From Ignavibacteria bacterium UBA7675 (GTDB lineage Bacteria > Bacteroidota > Ignavibacteria > Kapaibacteriales > UB7675), in NCBI GenBank assembly GCA_002483085.1, contig DLHF01000042.1, positions 1 through 36,863 of the forward strand: 36,863 bases of DNA, given 5' to 3'. Shown here piece after piece: positions 25,640-34,096 of this stretch. A program made the position numbers and the translations under genes. How positions within the stretch are numbered: position 1 is the first letter of the stretch; the number at the start of each line of letters is the position of its first letter. The notes below the pieces were generated by a model. That model saw only the letters and a list, made by a program, of their open reading frames with translations, searched no databases and was not told where the DNA came from.

Positions 25640-26677
25640 TTGTCTAACCCATCTATAAAGAATGTGAACCAGGAAAAACTTCTCGAAGTAAAAGACCTGA
25701 AGACATATTTCAGGATTGAGGGCAATCTTGCCAAAGCCGTCGACGGTGTCTCCTTTGATATATTTAAAGGAGAAGTGCTCGGGCTGGTCGGCGAGTCGGG
25801 ATCGGGGAAATCTGTCACCTCGTTGTCGATTATGCGGCTGATACCCAACCCTCCCGGAGAGATCGTAGGTGGCCAGATCCTTTTTAAAGGCAAAGACCTC
25901 GTAACTGCCAGCTACGACGACATGTACTCGATACGCGGCAAAGAAATCGCTATGGTGTTTCAGGAGCCAATGACATCGCTCAACCCGGTGTTTAAGATTG
26001 GTATGCAGCTCGGCGAAATTATTCTTGCGCACGAGAGTATTTCAAAAGAAGAAGCCCGCCTTCGCAGCATTGAAATGCTGCGTGCTGTGGGAATTCCCGA
26101 CCCGGAAAAACGCCTCGACGATTACCCGCATCAGTTCTCGGGCGGTATGCGCCAGCGTGTGATGATCGCTATTGCTCTGGCTTGTAATCCCTCGCTGCTT
26201 ATCGCCGATGAGCCGACAACAGCGCTGGACGTTACTATACAGGCGCAGATTCTCGAACTGATGATAGAACTCAAGCAGAAACGCAATGAAGCGGCTATTC
26301 TGATTATTACGCACAATCTCGCGGTTGTAGCCGAAACCTGCCAGCGCGTGATTGTAATGTACGGTGGAAAGATTCAGGAAATAGCTCTTGTCAAAGAGCT
26401 GTTCAACAATCCTTTGCACCCGTACACCAAGGGTCTGCTGAATTCTATCCCCAGGCCAGACAAAGGCAAACACAGGGAACGGCTGGAAGCAATTCCCGGC
26501 AATGTACCGAGTATTATGAATTTGCCGGTCGGCTGCAAGTTCTCAACGCGCTGCCCCGTAAAGATTGATGTCTGCGATACAGTGGAGCCGCCTCTGATTG
26601 AAGTCTCGGCAGGGCATCACGCCCGGTGCCATCTGGTTCAACCCGAAATTCCCGCTGGAGTGAAGTCGAATGCATAA
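25640..26677 (+). CDS. oppD: Peptide ABC transporter ATP-binding protein, OppD/DppD-like
   Basis: 345-residue ATPase that drives import with its partner ATPase. Walker A GESGSGKS (about 51-58), Q-loop FQEPMTSLNPVF, signature FSGGMRQRV (about 165-173), Walker B LLIADEPTTALD and switch His ITHN. The C-terminal oligopeptide-transporter extension retains its Cys cluster (CKFSTRCP...C). The frame starts at a TTG 8 bases after the permease stop; an in-frame GTG at 25664 is an alternative, and no strong ribosome site decides. E. coli YejF carries two ATPase halves in one chain; here they are two genes. Confidence 0.92.
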   Translation: MSNPSIKNVNQEKLLEVKDLKTYFRIEGNLAKAVDGVSFDIFKGEVLGLVGESGSGKSVTSLSIMRLIPNPPGEIVGGQILFKGKDLVTASYDDMYSIRGKEIAMVFQEPMTSLNPVFKIGMQLGEIILAHESISKEEARLRSIEMLRAVGIPDPEKRLDDYPHQFSGGMRQRVMIAIALACNPSLLIADEPTTALDVTIQAQILELMIELKQKRNEAAILIITHNLAVVAETCQRVIVMYGGKIQEIALVKELFNNPLHPYTKGLLNSIPRPDKGKHRERLEAIPGNVPSIMNLPVGCKFSTRCPVKIDVCDTVEPPLIEVSAGHHARCHLVQPEIPAGVKSNA

Positions 26678-27677
26678 GAATATTCTGCTCGAAGTCCGCA
26701 ATCTAAAAGTGCATTTTCCTGTTTTCGGCGGCGTTTTTCAGCGCAAAGTTGCCGAGGTGAAGGCTGTCGATGGCGTATCGTTTGCAGTGTACAGCGGTGA
26801 AACATTGGGCGTGGTAGGGGAGTCGGGCTGCGGCAAGACAACTGTAGGCCGAGCGATTATTAATGTGCTGAGCCATGTATCGCCCGATGTGCATATCGAA
26901 GGCGAAATTATTCTGCACTCGTCGCGCGGGCCGGTAGACCTAGCAAAGCTATCGAAGTCCGACATGCTGCCGTACCGCTCCGAAATCCAGATGATTTTTC
27001 AGGATCCGTACTCCTCGCTGAATCCGCGCTTGTCGGTGATGCAAATCATTGCCGAGCCGCTGGAAATTCACAAGCCAGAAATGGCGAAAAAGGAAAGGGA
27101 AGAGCGCGTACACTGGCTTCTTGGAAAAGTGGGGCTTCAGCCGGAATACGCTATGCGCTTTCCGCATGAGTTCTCCGGAGGTCAGCGCCAGCGCATCGGT
27201 ATCGCCCGCGCCCTGGCTACAAATCCAAAGTTGATTATCTGCGACGAGCCGGTGTCGGCGCTCGACGTGTCGGTGCAGGCTCAGGTGATCAACCTGATGC
27301 AGGATTTGCAGGAAGAGTTTGGCTTGTCCTATGTGTTTATCGCTCACGATCTTTCGGTGGTGGAGCATATTAGCGACAGGATTGCCGTGATGTACCTCGG
27401 TACTCTGGCAGAGCTCGGTGATGCAGAGCAGGTGTATTTTGCCCCAAAACATCCCTACAGCCGGGCGCTTATTTCTGCGGTGCCCCAGCCCGATCCCAAT
27501 CTTGTAAAAGCACAACGCACCGTGCTGCAAGGCGATCTGCCTACACCGCTGAACAAGCCCAAAGGTTGCGTGTTTCACACGCGCTGCCCCATTGCACGGC
27601 CTAACTGCTCGGAGCTTGTTCCGCAGCTTGAAGATAAGGGTAATGGACAGTTTGTTGCGTGTCCGTACACGGACTAG
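26670..27677 (+). CDS. oppF: Peptide ABC transporter ATP-binding protein, OppF/DppF-like
   Basis: 335-residue second ATPase of the peptide importer. Walker A GESGCGKTT (about 50-58), Q-loop FQDPYSSLNPRLS, signature FSGGQRQRIGIARAL, Walker B LIICDEPVSALD, H-loop IAHDLSV, and a C-terminal Cys motif CVFHTRCPIARPNC. The ATG overlaps the oppD stop by 8 bp, so translation is coupled. It is followed by a strong convergent terminator. Confidence 0.93.
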   Translation: MHKNILLEVRNLKVHFPVFGGVFQRKVAEVKAVDGVSFAVYSGETLGVVGESGCGKTTVGRAIINVLSHVSPDVHIEGEIILHSSRGPVDLAKLSKSDMLPYRSEIQMIFQDPYSSLNPRLSVMQIIAEPLEIHKPEMAKKEREERVHWLLGKVGLQPEYAMRFPHEFSGGQRQRIGIARALATNPKLIICDEPVSALDVSVQAQVINLMQDLQEEFGLSYVFIAHDLSVVEHISDRIAVMYLGTLAELGDAEQVYFAPKHPYSRALISAVPQPDPNLVKAQRTVLQGDLPTPLNKPKGCVFHTRCPIARPNCSELVPQLEDKGNGQFVACPYTD

Positions 27678-27695
27678 CCCGTTGTCTATAGAGAA

Positions 27696-27735
27696 AAACA
27701 AAAAGGGGAGAGCATATGCTCTTCCCTTTTTGTTT
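27696..27735. terminator. Bidirectional terminator between oppF and the Spy-like gene
   Basis: A long stem, AAACAAAAAGGGGAGAGCAT against its complement on the right arm with one G:T wobble, is centred on 27715/27716. T-rich sequence flanks both ends. It lies between two convergent genes. Confidence 0.85.
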
Positions 27736-27773
27736 GTTTACCCGTTGTACTGTGTGCGGGCGGAGGCTGTTGC

Positions 27774-28220
27774 TTATCGGTCTCTACGCCGTTCCTGAAG
27801 TCTGTCTTTTATTTTGTCTTTCATTTCCGCCTTTTCTTCCTCTCTCATCTTTTCGTATTGTGTGCGCTGTTCTGCGGTCAGAACCTGTGTGATTTTGCTT
27901 TCTGTGCTGTCCCGGAGCGCCTGAAGGCTTTTCCGCATTTCTTTGCGTTCTTCTTTGGTTGCATCAGGATTGCGATGTGTTGCCATCTCGTCGCGCGATG
28001 CTTTGAGAATAGCTGTGATCTCTTTTTGCTGTTGTTCCGTAAGATTGAGCTTCTCGGTAAGATGCTCCACGCGCTTTTCAATCGACGGCCTTTGTTCCTT
28101 GTCGTCGGCAGCCGACACTGTACTATAGATGAAAAGAGAAGCTGTTACAAATACAAAAGCCAAAAGATGAACCGCAAGCTGGAGGCGGTTAGCGAGAATG
28201 ATGCTATGCGATTTCAACAT
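27774..28220 (-). CDS. Small periplasmic Spy/CpxP-like protein
   Basis: 148 residues with an N-terminal signal segment (hydrophobic about 13-36, likely cleavage near SAADD). The mature part is almost entirely helical and charged, with two LT-x-x-Q-type motifs (LNLTEQQQKEI and LTAEQRTQYEKM) as in Spy/CpxP periplasmic chaperones, and a basic C-terminus rich in Lys/Arg/Glu. The ATG has CAGGAG eight bases upstream. Function as a chaperone is an inference from motif and location only. Confidence 0.7.
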   Translation of the reverse strand: MLKSHSIILANRLQLAVHLLAFVFVTASLFIYSTVSAADDKEQRPSIEKRVEHLTEKLNLTEQQQKEITAILKASRDEMATHRNPDATKEERKEMRKSLQALRDSTESKITQVLTAEQRTQYEKMREEEKAEMKDKIKDRLQERRRDR

Positions 28221-28617
28221 GTGTTTTCTCCTGTCGTAGATATAATGCTGCTGTTGTTATGCGTTAGTTACATGGCATTGGAAGCTGCTGGGCGGAAAAA
28301 GGTTTAATGGAGCGGTGGAAAACATTATATTGTTCGTTGCTACGAGCCGACGACTGCCTGCTGTGCAGACGGTGGTATTGTAAGGGTGATGCGCGAAAGA
28401 CGGACTGGAATGCCACGCGGCGGACGTGCCGCGCGGTGCGGAGACTCAAAGCACGGGCAGAGGCAGAAGCGCTATGAACATACCGAAGATGATATAAAGC
28501 AAAAGCAGGCTGTGGTGGCGGAAGTGTGGCAGATATCCCATGTGGCATGTGGTTTTCTATCCTGTATCTCGCAAGTATAGTATTGGACAATTCTCCTGAT
28601 ATTCCTATAGGTTCTCT
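28221..28617. other. 397-bp divergent intergenic region
   Basis: It lies between the Spy-like gene and the secreted nuclease gene and should hold both promoters. A GC-rich hairpin near 28414-28437 contains CGCGGC and GCCGCG. The sequence TATAGTATTGGAC (28577-28589), about 30 bases before the nuclease ATG, resembles a -7 box but was not called. The possible 31-residue membrane peptide is listed separately. Confidence 0.5.
28446..28541 (-). CDS. Possible 31-residue hydrophobic peptide
   Basis: A short ATG-initiated frame encodes MGYLPHFRHH followed by an almost uninterrupted hydrophobic helix (SLLLLYIIFGMFIALLPLPVL) and a stop. Composition fits a single-pass small membrane protein. There is no Shine-Dalgarno match and no recognised family, so this may be chance. 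Confidence 0.2.
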   Translation of the reverse strand: MGYLPHFRHHSLLLLYIIFGMFIALLPLPVL

Positions 28618-30429
28618 ATGAAATCCCTGTTTACATATGTATTCCTTGCGTGTGCCGCAGTATCGTTGGCAACGGCTGGCGGCGGAACAGTCCGGCTGAA
28701 GTTAGTTGCTCCATCGGTGGTATTGGCTCCAGAAGTCCAGCCTGTGCGAGACGCAAAGCAGAAACCATTTGGCACCGTGATTTCCGTAGCAGGGCGCATT
28801 ACTGTGGCGGATGAATTTGGCGGGCCTGCGTATTTGCAGGATGCTACGGGCGGAATTGCTGTGTACGACACCGGGCTGCACGCCGCAGCTATAGCGGGGG
28901 ATTCTGTGCTCGTAACAGGGCCGTACACCGAATTTGGCGCCGGAAGCGAGCCGGGGTCTGGTCTCGGGCAAATTTCCGGGCAGGGCACCACATGGCAGAT
29001 TATCGACGTGCCGAGAGCAGAGCCAACGCCGCATCCGGTGGTGATCAGCGACATCGGGGAAGCAATCGAAGGGGAGCTAGTAAAAATTGAGGGCGTGTCC
29101 ATAGGCGGCGGGACAGGAGCGCCGCGCTCATTTCAGCAGAACAAAAATTACGATATAACCGATGCTACTGGCACGGTACAACTGCGTATAGACAACACGA
29201 CGAACCTCGTTGGTGCACCTATTCCAGAAGGTAATATCTCCATTGTAGGTGTTGTGGGCCAGTACATGGGCACGCACCAGATATTGCCCCGCACGACAGA
29301 CGACCTTGGTATTGATGTAGCGCCCAACCCGTGGGACACGCTCTCCAAAGATAAAACATTCGACATCACGACGTGGAATCTCGAATGGTTTGGCGATGCA
29401 GAGAACGGCCCGGAGAACGACAGCTTGCAGTTTCGCAATGTTGTGCGTGTGCTCGATAGCATCGACGCCGATTTATACGGGCTTCAGGAAGTGGTAAGCA
29501 AACAGCTTTTCCAGCGCATTCTCGACTCGCTGCCGCGCTACCGGGGTTTGTACTCCTACGAAATAGGCCAGCCGCAAAAAATGGCGTACTTGTTCAAGCC
29601 TTCTGTTGTCGACTCAGTATCGAGTGCCCATGTGCTGAAAAGCCAAGGTTCGTGGGGCAACGGTCGGTATCCGCTGATGTTTATGTTTCGCGCGGATATT
29701 GGCGGAGAAACAAAAACAGTGCACACTTTTCTTATCCACGCAAAAGCGACAAGCGACACACCGATAGACGACTATCAGCAGCGCAAAACCGACGCTACGA
29801 CATTGTACAACTACCTGAACTCAGTGTATCGCGACAACAACGTGATTGTGCTCGGCGATTTCAACGACGATGTAGATATTTCCACATACAACGACCAGGA
29901 ATCGCCCTACAAAGCCTTTGTAGACAACACGCAGCGCTACAACATTCCCACGAAGCGCTTGAGCGACAGGGGAGCGAGCTCCTATTCCAAAGGCGCGTCG
30001 ATGCTCGACCATATTATGGTGTCCGACGAGCTTGCGCCCTATGTGCTGCCGGGAGCCGAAAAGGTGGAAAATGTGTCGTATATCGGTTCTTATATTTCAA
30101 CGACTTCCGACCACTACCCAGTATCTGCGCGCTTTGAGCTACAGGCACCTGTTTCGGCGGTGGAAGAGCGCACCGAAAGCGAGGAACTGCGCGTGTATCC
30201 AAGCCCCGTTTCGGATCGTGCTACGGTAGAATTTTCGGTAGAGAAATCCGGACTTGTGCGGCTCGAAGTAGCTGGAACTGCCGGTGATATACATGTGCTC
30301 TACGAAGCTGTGCTCGAACCGGGCCAGTATGTATTGCCGCTTGTAGCCCCCGCTTCAGCAGGAGTGTATTTTTGCAGGCTTCACACTAATGGAGAAACAA
30401 TTGTGCATCGCTTTGTCGTAGTTCGATAG
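28618..30429 (+). CDS. Secreted endonuclease/exonuclease/phosphatase protein with a C-terminal T9SS sorting domain
   Basis: 603 residues. A signal peptide (about 1-20) is followed by OB-fold-like regions (about 45-230; VISVAGRITV, YLQDATGGIAVYD). The endonuclease/exonuclease/phosphatase domain (about 248-505) has WNLEWFG, the metal-binding Glu in LQEV (291), a conserved His (374), GDFND (413-417) and SDHYP (497-501). The last 80 residues have the pattern of a type A Por/T9SS sorting domain (ELRVYPSPVSDRATVEF, and ASAGVYFCRL near the end). The architecture resembles secreted extracellular nucleases, with DNA or nucleotides as likely targets; a phosphodiesterase role on other substrates is possible. 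No T9SS machinery gene is in the window. Confidence 0.85.
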   Translation: MKSLFTYVFLACAAVSLATAGGGTVRLKLVAPSVVLAPEVQPVRDAKQKPFGTVISVAGRITVADEFGGPAYLQDATGGIAVYDTGLHAAAIAGDSVLVTGPYTEFGAGSEPGSGLGQISGQGTTWQIIDVPRAEPTPHPVVISDIGEAIEGELVKIEGVSIGGGTGAPRSFQQNKNYDITDATGTVQLRIDNTTNLVGAPIPEGNISIVGVVGQYMGTHQILPRTTDDLGIDVAPNPWDTLSKDKTFDITTWNLEWFGDAENGPENDSLQFRNVVRVLDSIDADLYGLQEVVSKQLFQRILDSLPRYRGLYSYEIGQPQKMAYLFKPSVVDSVSSAHVLKSQGSWGNGRYPLMFMFRADIGGETKTVHTFLIHAKATSDTPIDDYQQRKTDATTLYNYLNSVYRDNNVIVLGDFNDDVDISTYNDQESPYKAFVDNTQRYNIPTKRLSDRGASSYSKGASMLDHIMVSDELAPYVLPGAEKVENVSYIGSYISTTSDHYPVSARFELQAPVSAVEERTESEELRVYPSPVSDRATVEFSVEKSGLVRLEVAGTAGDIHVLYEAVLEPGQYVLPLVAPASAGVYFCRLHTNGETIVHRFVVVR

Positions 30430-30570
30430 CAGCCGTATTGAGGCGAATTTTGTACATTGCTGTTCTCTATAGCTCATCGGCAAAACACCAAAAAAGAAAT
30501 ATAGATGGCGAAGTGAAACATAATGGTGCGAAGAAGAATTACAGATGTGTACGCACGAAGGAGCCGCGTG

Positions 30571-31380
30571 ATGAAGCCATACAAGGTGATGAGGCAATAC
30601 AAGCTGTTTCTGCTTTTCTGGGTGCTGGCTGCTATTGCCGGTGCCTGCTCTGACCGCAGTCAAGAGGACGAATACAGCGAACTGAAGCAGCATTATCAGT
30701 TGCTGCCTTTTACCGATATCGAGCGCCAGACTGGTGGCCTCGATTCGCTGTTTGTTGTCTATGACTCACTTCGCAAGCCACTCGAAGGCTTTATCGCACG
30801 CTATGCCGAAGGGGACATGGTAAGCGAGGCTACTTCCTGGCGCAACAGAATTCAGGTGCGGAAAAAATATTGGGAGGATATCCGCGAAGACTTTTATCAG
30901 CGCATACCATCGTATCTACGCAAACCTTCCACGCCCGAGCAATACTGTGCAGCTTTGAAAATACTCGACACATTAAAAAACGAGCTTCAGTACAAAGAAC
31001 CTGTTATCATGGAAGTGCTATCGCGCGATGTTGTTGTGATGGAAAGCACGATGAAAGAGCGGCGAGCCGAGCTGCTGAAATCATTTCTCGACCAAGAGCT
31101 AAAAACGATAAAAAGCTCGATGCGCTCCGGCATATCTACCTATGTACAACAGCGCAACCGCGACGACCAGATCGACGGTATCTACGAAGTGTCTTCGCAG
31201 GTGTACCCACGCAATGGAAATTTGCAGATCGACGTTGTGTACAGCGTATCGGTCGCCCGCAGGAACTTCCTTATCTTTAAGAAAACTGAAGTAAAGCAGT
31301 ACCGCGCTACGGCGGTTCTCAATGCCGACTGCGACAGCCCAAAGCACGTTGCCTATTCGTATTCTGCGGTTTCGCGGTAG
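30571..31380 (+). CDS. Lipoprotein of unknown function
   Basis: 269 residues. The lipobox is IAGAC (Cys about 26). The mature part is mostly helical and charged, with a long central helix pair and a late beta-rich stretch (VYPRNGNLQIDVVYSVSVAR). No known domain was recognised. The ORF extends upstream, but ATG at 30571 has AAGGAG seven bases before it and is preferred. It lies between the secreted nuclease and the outer-membrane barrel, 141 bases after the former. Confidence 0.75.
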   Translation: MKPYKVMRQYKLFLLFWVLAAIAGACSDRSQEDEYSELKQHYQLLPFTDIERQTGGLDSLFVVYDSLRKPLEGFIARYAEGDMVSEATSWRNRIQVRKKYWEDIREDFYQRIPSYLRKPSTPEQYCAALKILDTLKNELQYKEPVIMEVLSRDVVVMESTMKERRAELLKSFLDQELKTIKSSMRSGISTYVQQRNRDDQIDGIYEVSSQVYPRNGNLQIDVVYSVSVARRNFLIFKKTEVKQYRATAVLNADCDSPKHVAYSYSAVSR

Positions 31381-31468
31381 GCACCAGTGCCCTGCTCCTA
31401 TAGAAATTATATGGTATTCCGATAATACTGCACCTAAGCTGCACATTGTCCTTCATTTTTTCTGGCAT

Positions 31469-32545
31469 ATGATTAACAAGTACATTCTTTCTGTAGCCTG
31501 TGTTTTGCTACTGGGCTGCGGAACACTGCGGGGGTATGTGACACCTGATTCCGCTCTTACACTCAGCCTCTACGTAGATACCTATTACGCAATCGACGAC
31601 GACAATACTTCTGTACTGTTCCACAACAAAGAGGCGCGCCAGCTCAGCACGGTGGGATTGTATCGAGACCAACTCGGGGTGAATCTCGCGCAGATTGGCG
31701 CTGTCTACAGCAAGCCGGACATCCGCGCACGCGTTACATTACAAGCCGGTACATTGGCGCAAATAGGATGGGATGGGCTTACAGAACATCCGTTTGTACA
31801 AGAGGCTAACGCCGGAGTGCGATTGGTTGATAATTTGTGGTTGGACGCCGGGTATTTTCTCGGGCATATTGGCGGCGAACTGTTGGCGCCAAAAGACAAC
31901 TGGATAAGCTCACACGCGATTATCACCATGCTCGAACCTTTCTACGAAAGCGGTGTATCGGCCACCTATACATTTCCCAGTGGAGTGGAAGCCCGGCTGT
32001 ATCTTATTAACGGGTACAATGTAATAGAAGACGACAACGCGAACCGAGCCGCAGGCGTGTATGTAGCTCTTACTACCGAGAATTTTTCGGTGTCCTATGC
32101 CGGGCATTATGGCAATGAACACAACTATGCTCTCGGTGGTAATTCGCTGCGTATATACAATAATATTGTGCTCTGGACACGCCCAGTGTCCAACTTCGAG
32201 GTAGAAGCGCAGTTCGACCTCGCCACCCAGGACGACGCTCCTACAAAGGGAAAAATGGGCATGATGTCCGGCGCTGCTATTGCTTTCCACTACAGCTTTA
32301 CCGATTCTTGGGGCATGGCTGTGCGCGGGGAATATTTCGACGACCGGGACAATGTAGTGAGCACAGGGCTGAAGGGCATGGGAATTACAGGCAGCATTGA
32401 ATACAAGCCTACACCTACATCCTATATCCGAGCTGAAGGGCGGCTGCTGCGCCTTTCGGACGACTACGAGCTTTTCCTCGACAGCAACCGCAACCCCACA
32501 CCATCGCGCAAAGAAGCAATGATGACCTTTGGGATATGGATATAA
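31469..32545 (+). CDS. Predicted outer-membrane beta-barrel, OmpL/BBP2-like porin
   Basis: 358 residues with a signal segment (MINKYILSVACVLLLGC) and a mature part of alternating polar/aromatic strands. The start LTLSLYVDTYYAIDDDN and the mid-region phrase LWLDAGYFLGHIGGELL resemble the BBP2-type barrel family. It ends in an aromatic-hydrophobic strand (MMTFGIWI), as barrels usually do. The Cys near residue 17 makes lipidation possible. The upstream part of the frame is unlikely, since 31469 begins directly at the signal peptide. Transport substrate unknown. Confidence 0.75.
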   Translation: MINKYILSVACVLLLGCGTLRGYVTPDSALTLSLYVDTYYAIDDDNTSVLFHNKEARQLSTVGLYRDQLGVNLAQIGAVYSKPDIRARVTLQAGTLAQIGWDGLTEHPFVQEANAGVRLVDNLWLDAGYFLGHIGGELLAPKDNWISSHAIITMLEPFYESGVSATYTFPSGVEARLYLINGYNVIEDDNANRAAGVYVALTTENFSVSYAGHYGNEHNYALGGNSLRIYNNIVLWTRPVSNFEVEAQFDLATQDDAPTKGKMGMMSGAAIAFHYSFTDSWGMAVRGEYFDDRDNVVSTGLKGMGITGSIEYKPTPTSYIRAEGRLLRLSDDYELFLDSNRNPTPSRKEAMMTFGIWI

Positions 32546-32667
32546 GTACAGAGAAAGAACCTGAAGGCAAAGACCCTTCAGCTCCCGGAGTGGTTATAGA
32601 AGATATGCCATTTGCCAAAAAGGTTGTAATTTACGGGAATTACTCTGCGTATCGTGTTGTTATGTAG
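32536..32667 (+). CDS. Possible 43-residue protein overlapping the porin stop
   Basis: An ATG at 32536 overlaps the end of the porin gene by 10 bp and reads a 43-residue frame: an acidic, Pro-containing first half (MDISTEKEPEGKDPSAPGVV) and a second half ending KKVVIYGNYSAYRVVM. The overlap would allow coupled translation, and the frame nearly fills the gap before the DUF420 gene. No family match and no clear ribosome site. Confidence 0.35.
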   Translation: MDISTEKEPEGKDPSAPGVVIEDMPFAKKVVIYGNYSAYRVVM

Positions 32668-32698
32668 GTCTACTTTTACTGTACAAAGGTTAGGTGCT

Positions 32699-33238
32699 AT
32701 GGCAACGTCAGCTCTTTCCAACAGACAATTCTATGTTATTAACGGCTTGGTATCGGTCGTTGCTCTCGCCTTTTTGGTCTGGCTTATTTATTTCCAAGAG
32801 GGAACTGGCATTACAGCCGATAGCTCGCTTTCGGTGCTGCCAGCGGTAAACGCAACGCTCAACAGCATTTCGGCAATTCTGATTGTGCTCGGTATTCGGG
32901 CTATCAAGCAAAAGCGCGAGCTCGTGCACCGCAATATGATGATCGGCGCTTTTACATCGTCGACGCTGTTTTTGGTGTGCTATGTATTGTACCACTCAAT
33001 GCACGGCGATACACTGTTTCTCGGCCAAGGCTGGATACGCCCCGTCTATTTCTTTATCCTGATTTCGCATATCGTGCTTTCGGCAGTGATGCTTCCTATG
33101 ATCCTGTCTTCGATGTTTTTTGGCCTTACTAATCGCAGGCGCTCGCACAGGCGAGTAGCAAAGTGGACGTATCCTATATGGCTGTATGTATCCGTAACAG
33201 GTGTGCTGATTTTCTTCCTGCTGCGCGCTTATTCCTGA
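32699..33238 (+). CDS. DUF420 family membrane protein
   Basis: 179 residues with about five transmembrane helices. DUF420 features include RELVHRNMMIGAF, VLYHSMHGD, ISHIVLSAVMLPMIL and the C-terminal HRRVAKWTYPIWLYVSVTGV, with several conserved His. Related DUF420 proteins (CtaM) are needed for maturation of heme-copper oxidases in some Firmicutes; whether that holds here is not known. ATG at 32699 follows AGGT; the earlier open stretch is probably not translated. It is 36 bases upstream of the nth ATG. Confidence 0.88.
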   Translation: MATSALSNRQFYVINGLVSVVALAFLVWLIYFQEGTGITADSSLSVLPAVNATLNSISAILIVLGIRAIKQKRELVHRNMMIGAFTSSTLFLVCYVLYHSMHGDTLFLGQGWIRPVYFFILISHIVLSAVMLPMILSSMFFGLTNRRRSHRRVAKWTYPIWLYVSVTGVLIFFLLRAYS

Positions 33239-33274
33239 TTTCTTATTGTTGCTCCCTTATTGGTTCTCAATACT

Positions 33275-33919
33275 ATGACAAGAGCCGAAAAAGCGCGTAT
33301 TGTAATAGATATGCTCGAAGAATTGTATCCCGTTGTGGATATTCCGCTCGACCACGAAGACCCCTATACGCTGCTTGTGGCGGTGGTGCTCTCGGCGCAG
33401 TGTACCGATGTTCGTGTGAATACAATTACGCCGATTTTGTTCGCAAAGGCTAAAACGCCGGAAGAAATGTGCACTCTGTCGGTGGACGAAATACGCGAAA
33501 TTATCAGGCCGTGTGGATTGTCGCCCGCGAAGTCGAAAGCCATCGCCGGGCTGTCGCGCATTATCTGCGATAAGCACGGAGGCAAGGTGCCGCAGTCGTT
33601 CGAGGAGTTGGAAGAGCTTCCGGGCGTTGGACACAAAACCGCGTCGGTGGTGATGACTCAGGCATTCGGTGTGCCCGCCTTTCCGGTGGATACGCATATC
33701 CATCGCCTGATGTATCGCTGGGGGCTCTCCAATGGCAAAAATGTGGAGCAAACCGAACGCGATGCTAAAAAGCTGTTCCCAAAAGAGCTGTGGGATAAAC
33801 TGCACCTTCAGATTATCTACTACGGTCGCGAACGCTGTAAAGCACGTGGACACAATCCGGAGGAATGCCCGATCTGCCATGCCATTGGAGGTGGAAAGCA
33901 GGAGAAACAAAAGCCGTAG
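33275..33919 (+). CDS. nth: Endonuclease III
   Basis: 214-residue DNA glycosylase/AP lyase that removes oxidised pyrimidines in base excision repair. The HhH motif is LPGVGHKTASVV with the catalytic Lys (121), and VDTHIHRL holds the catalytic Asp (139). The C-terminus, where most family members have a [4Fe-4S] cluster bound by Cys with spacing 6-2-5, here has C188, then C198 and C201 (CPIC), and no fourth Cys. The cluster may therefore be absent or bound differently. ATG at 33275 is preferred over an upstream TTG. The stop codon lies inside the left arm of a long palindrome. Confidence 0.93.
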   Translation: MTRAEKARIVIDMLEELYPVVDIPLDHEDPYTLLVAVVLSAQCTDVRVNTITPILFAKAKTPEEMCTLSVDEIREIIRPCGLSPAKSKAIAGLSRIICDKHGGKVPQSFEELEELPGVGHKTASVVMTQAFGVPAFPVDTHIHRLMYRWGLSNGKNVEQTERDAKKLFPKELWDKLHLQIIYYGRERCKARGHNPEECPICHAIGGGKQEKQKP

Positions 33920-33949
33920 TAGGGACAGCGCTTGAGCTGTCCCTACTAC
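33916..33949. repeat. Perfect 14-bp palindromic hairpin at the nth stop
   Basis: GTAGTAGGGACAGC pairs perfectly with GCTGTCCCTACTAC around the loop GCTTGA, and includes the nth stop codon. The right arm plus loop end (CTTGAGCTGTCCCTACTAC, 33931-33949) is repeated exactly at 34097-34115. There is no T-run, so this is a repeat element rather than a standard terminator. Confidence 0.85.
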
Positions 33950-33997
33950 ATATTCCCCGTATAATTTATCCCCATAATTTTCCCTGATACATCGAGC

Positions 33998-34080
33998 AGG
34001 CGGTTATCGCCCGGCCAGCCGAAAGGCGCCTATTGCGACCGGCGACAGCGACTGAACACCGGAGCGGAGACGCCCGTGCC
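33998..34080 (+). repeat. Dispersed structured intergenic repeat, copy B
   Basis: The copy starts at GGCG-GTTAT-CGCC, then GCC-GAAA-GGC, TGCGACCGGCGACAGCGA (34034-34051) and, after 15 bases, GAGACGCCCGTGCC (34067-34080). It matches copy A at 9896-9990 in the same order and is bracketed by the 19-bp direct repeat described at 33916 and 34097. Confidence 0.7.
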
Positions 34081-34096
34081 CATCATATCTATTTAT

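Noticed and set aside
27858..28307. 149-residue plus-strand frame across the Spy-like gene
   Set aside because: Mainly antisense to the Spy-like coding sequence, which has a signal peptide and a good ribosome site.
28264..28590. 108-residue minus-strand frame in the intergenic region
   Set aside because: Arg/Ser/His-rich, no ATG with a ribosome site and no domain; a short alternative frame in the same place was kept only as a low-confidence peptide.
33965..33975. TTATCCCCA as a DnaA box
   Set aside because: A single near match in a repeat-rich gap after nth; no cluster of boxes, no AT-rich unwinding region and no dnaA nearby.
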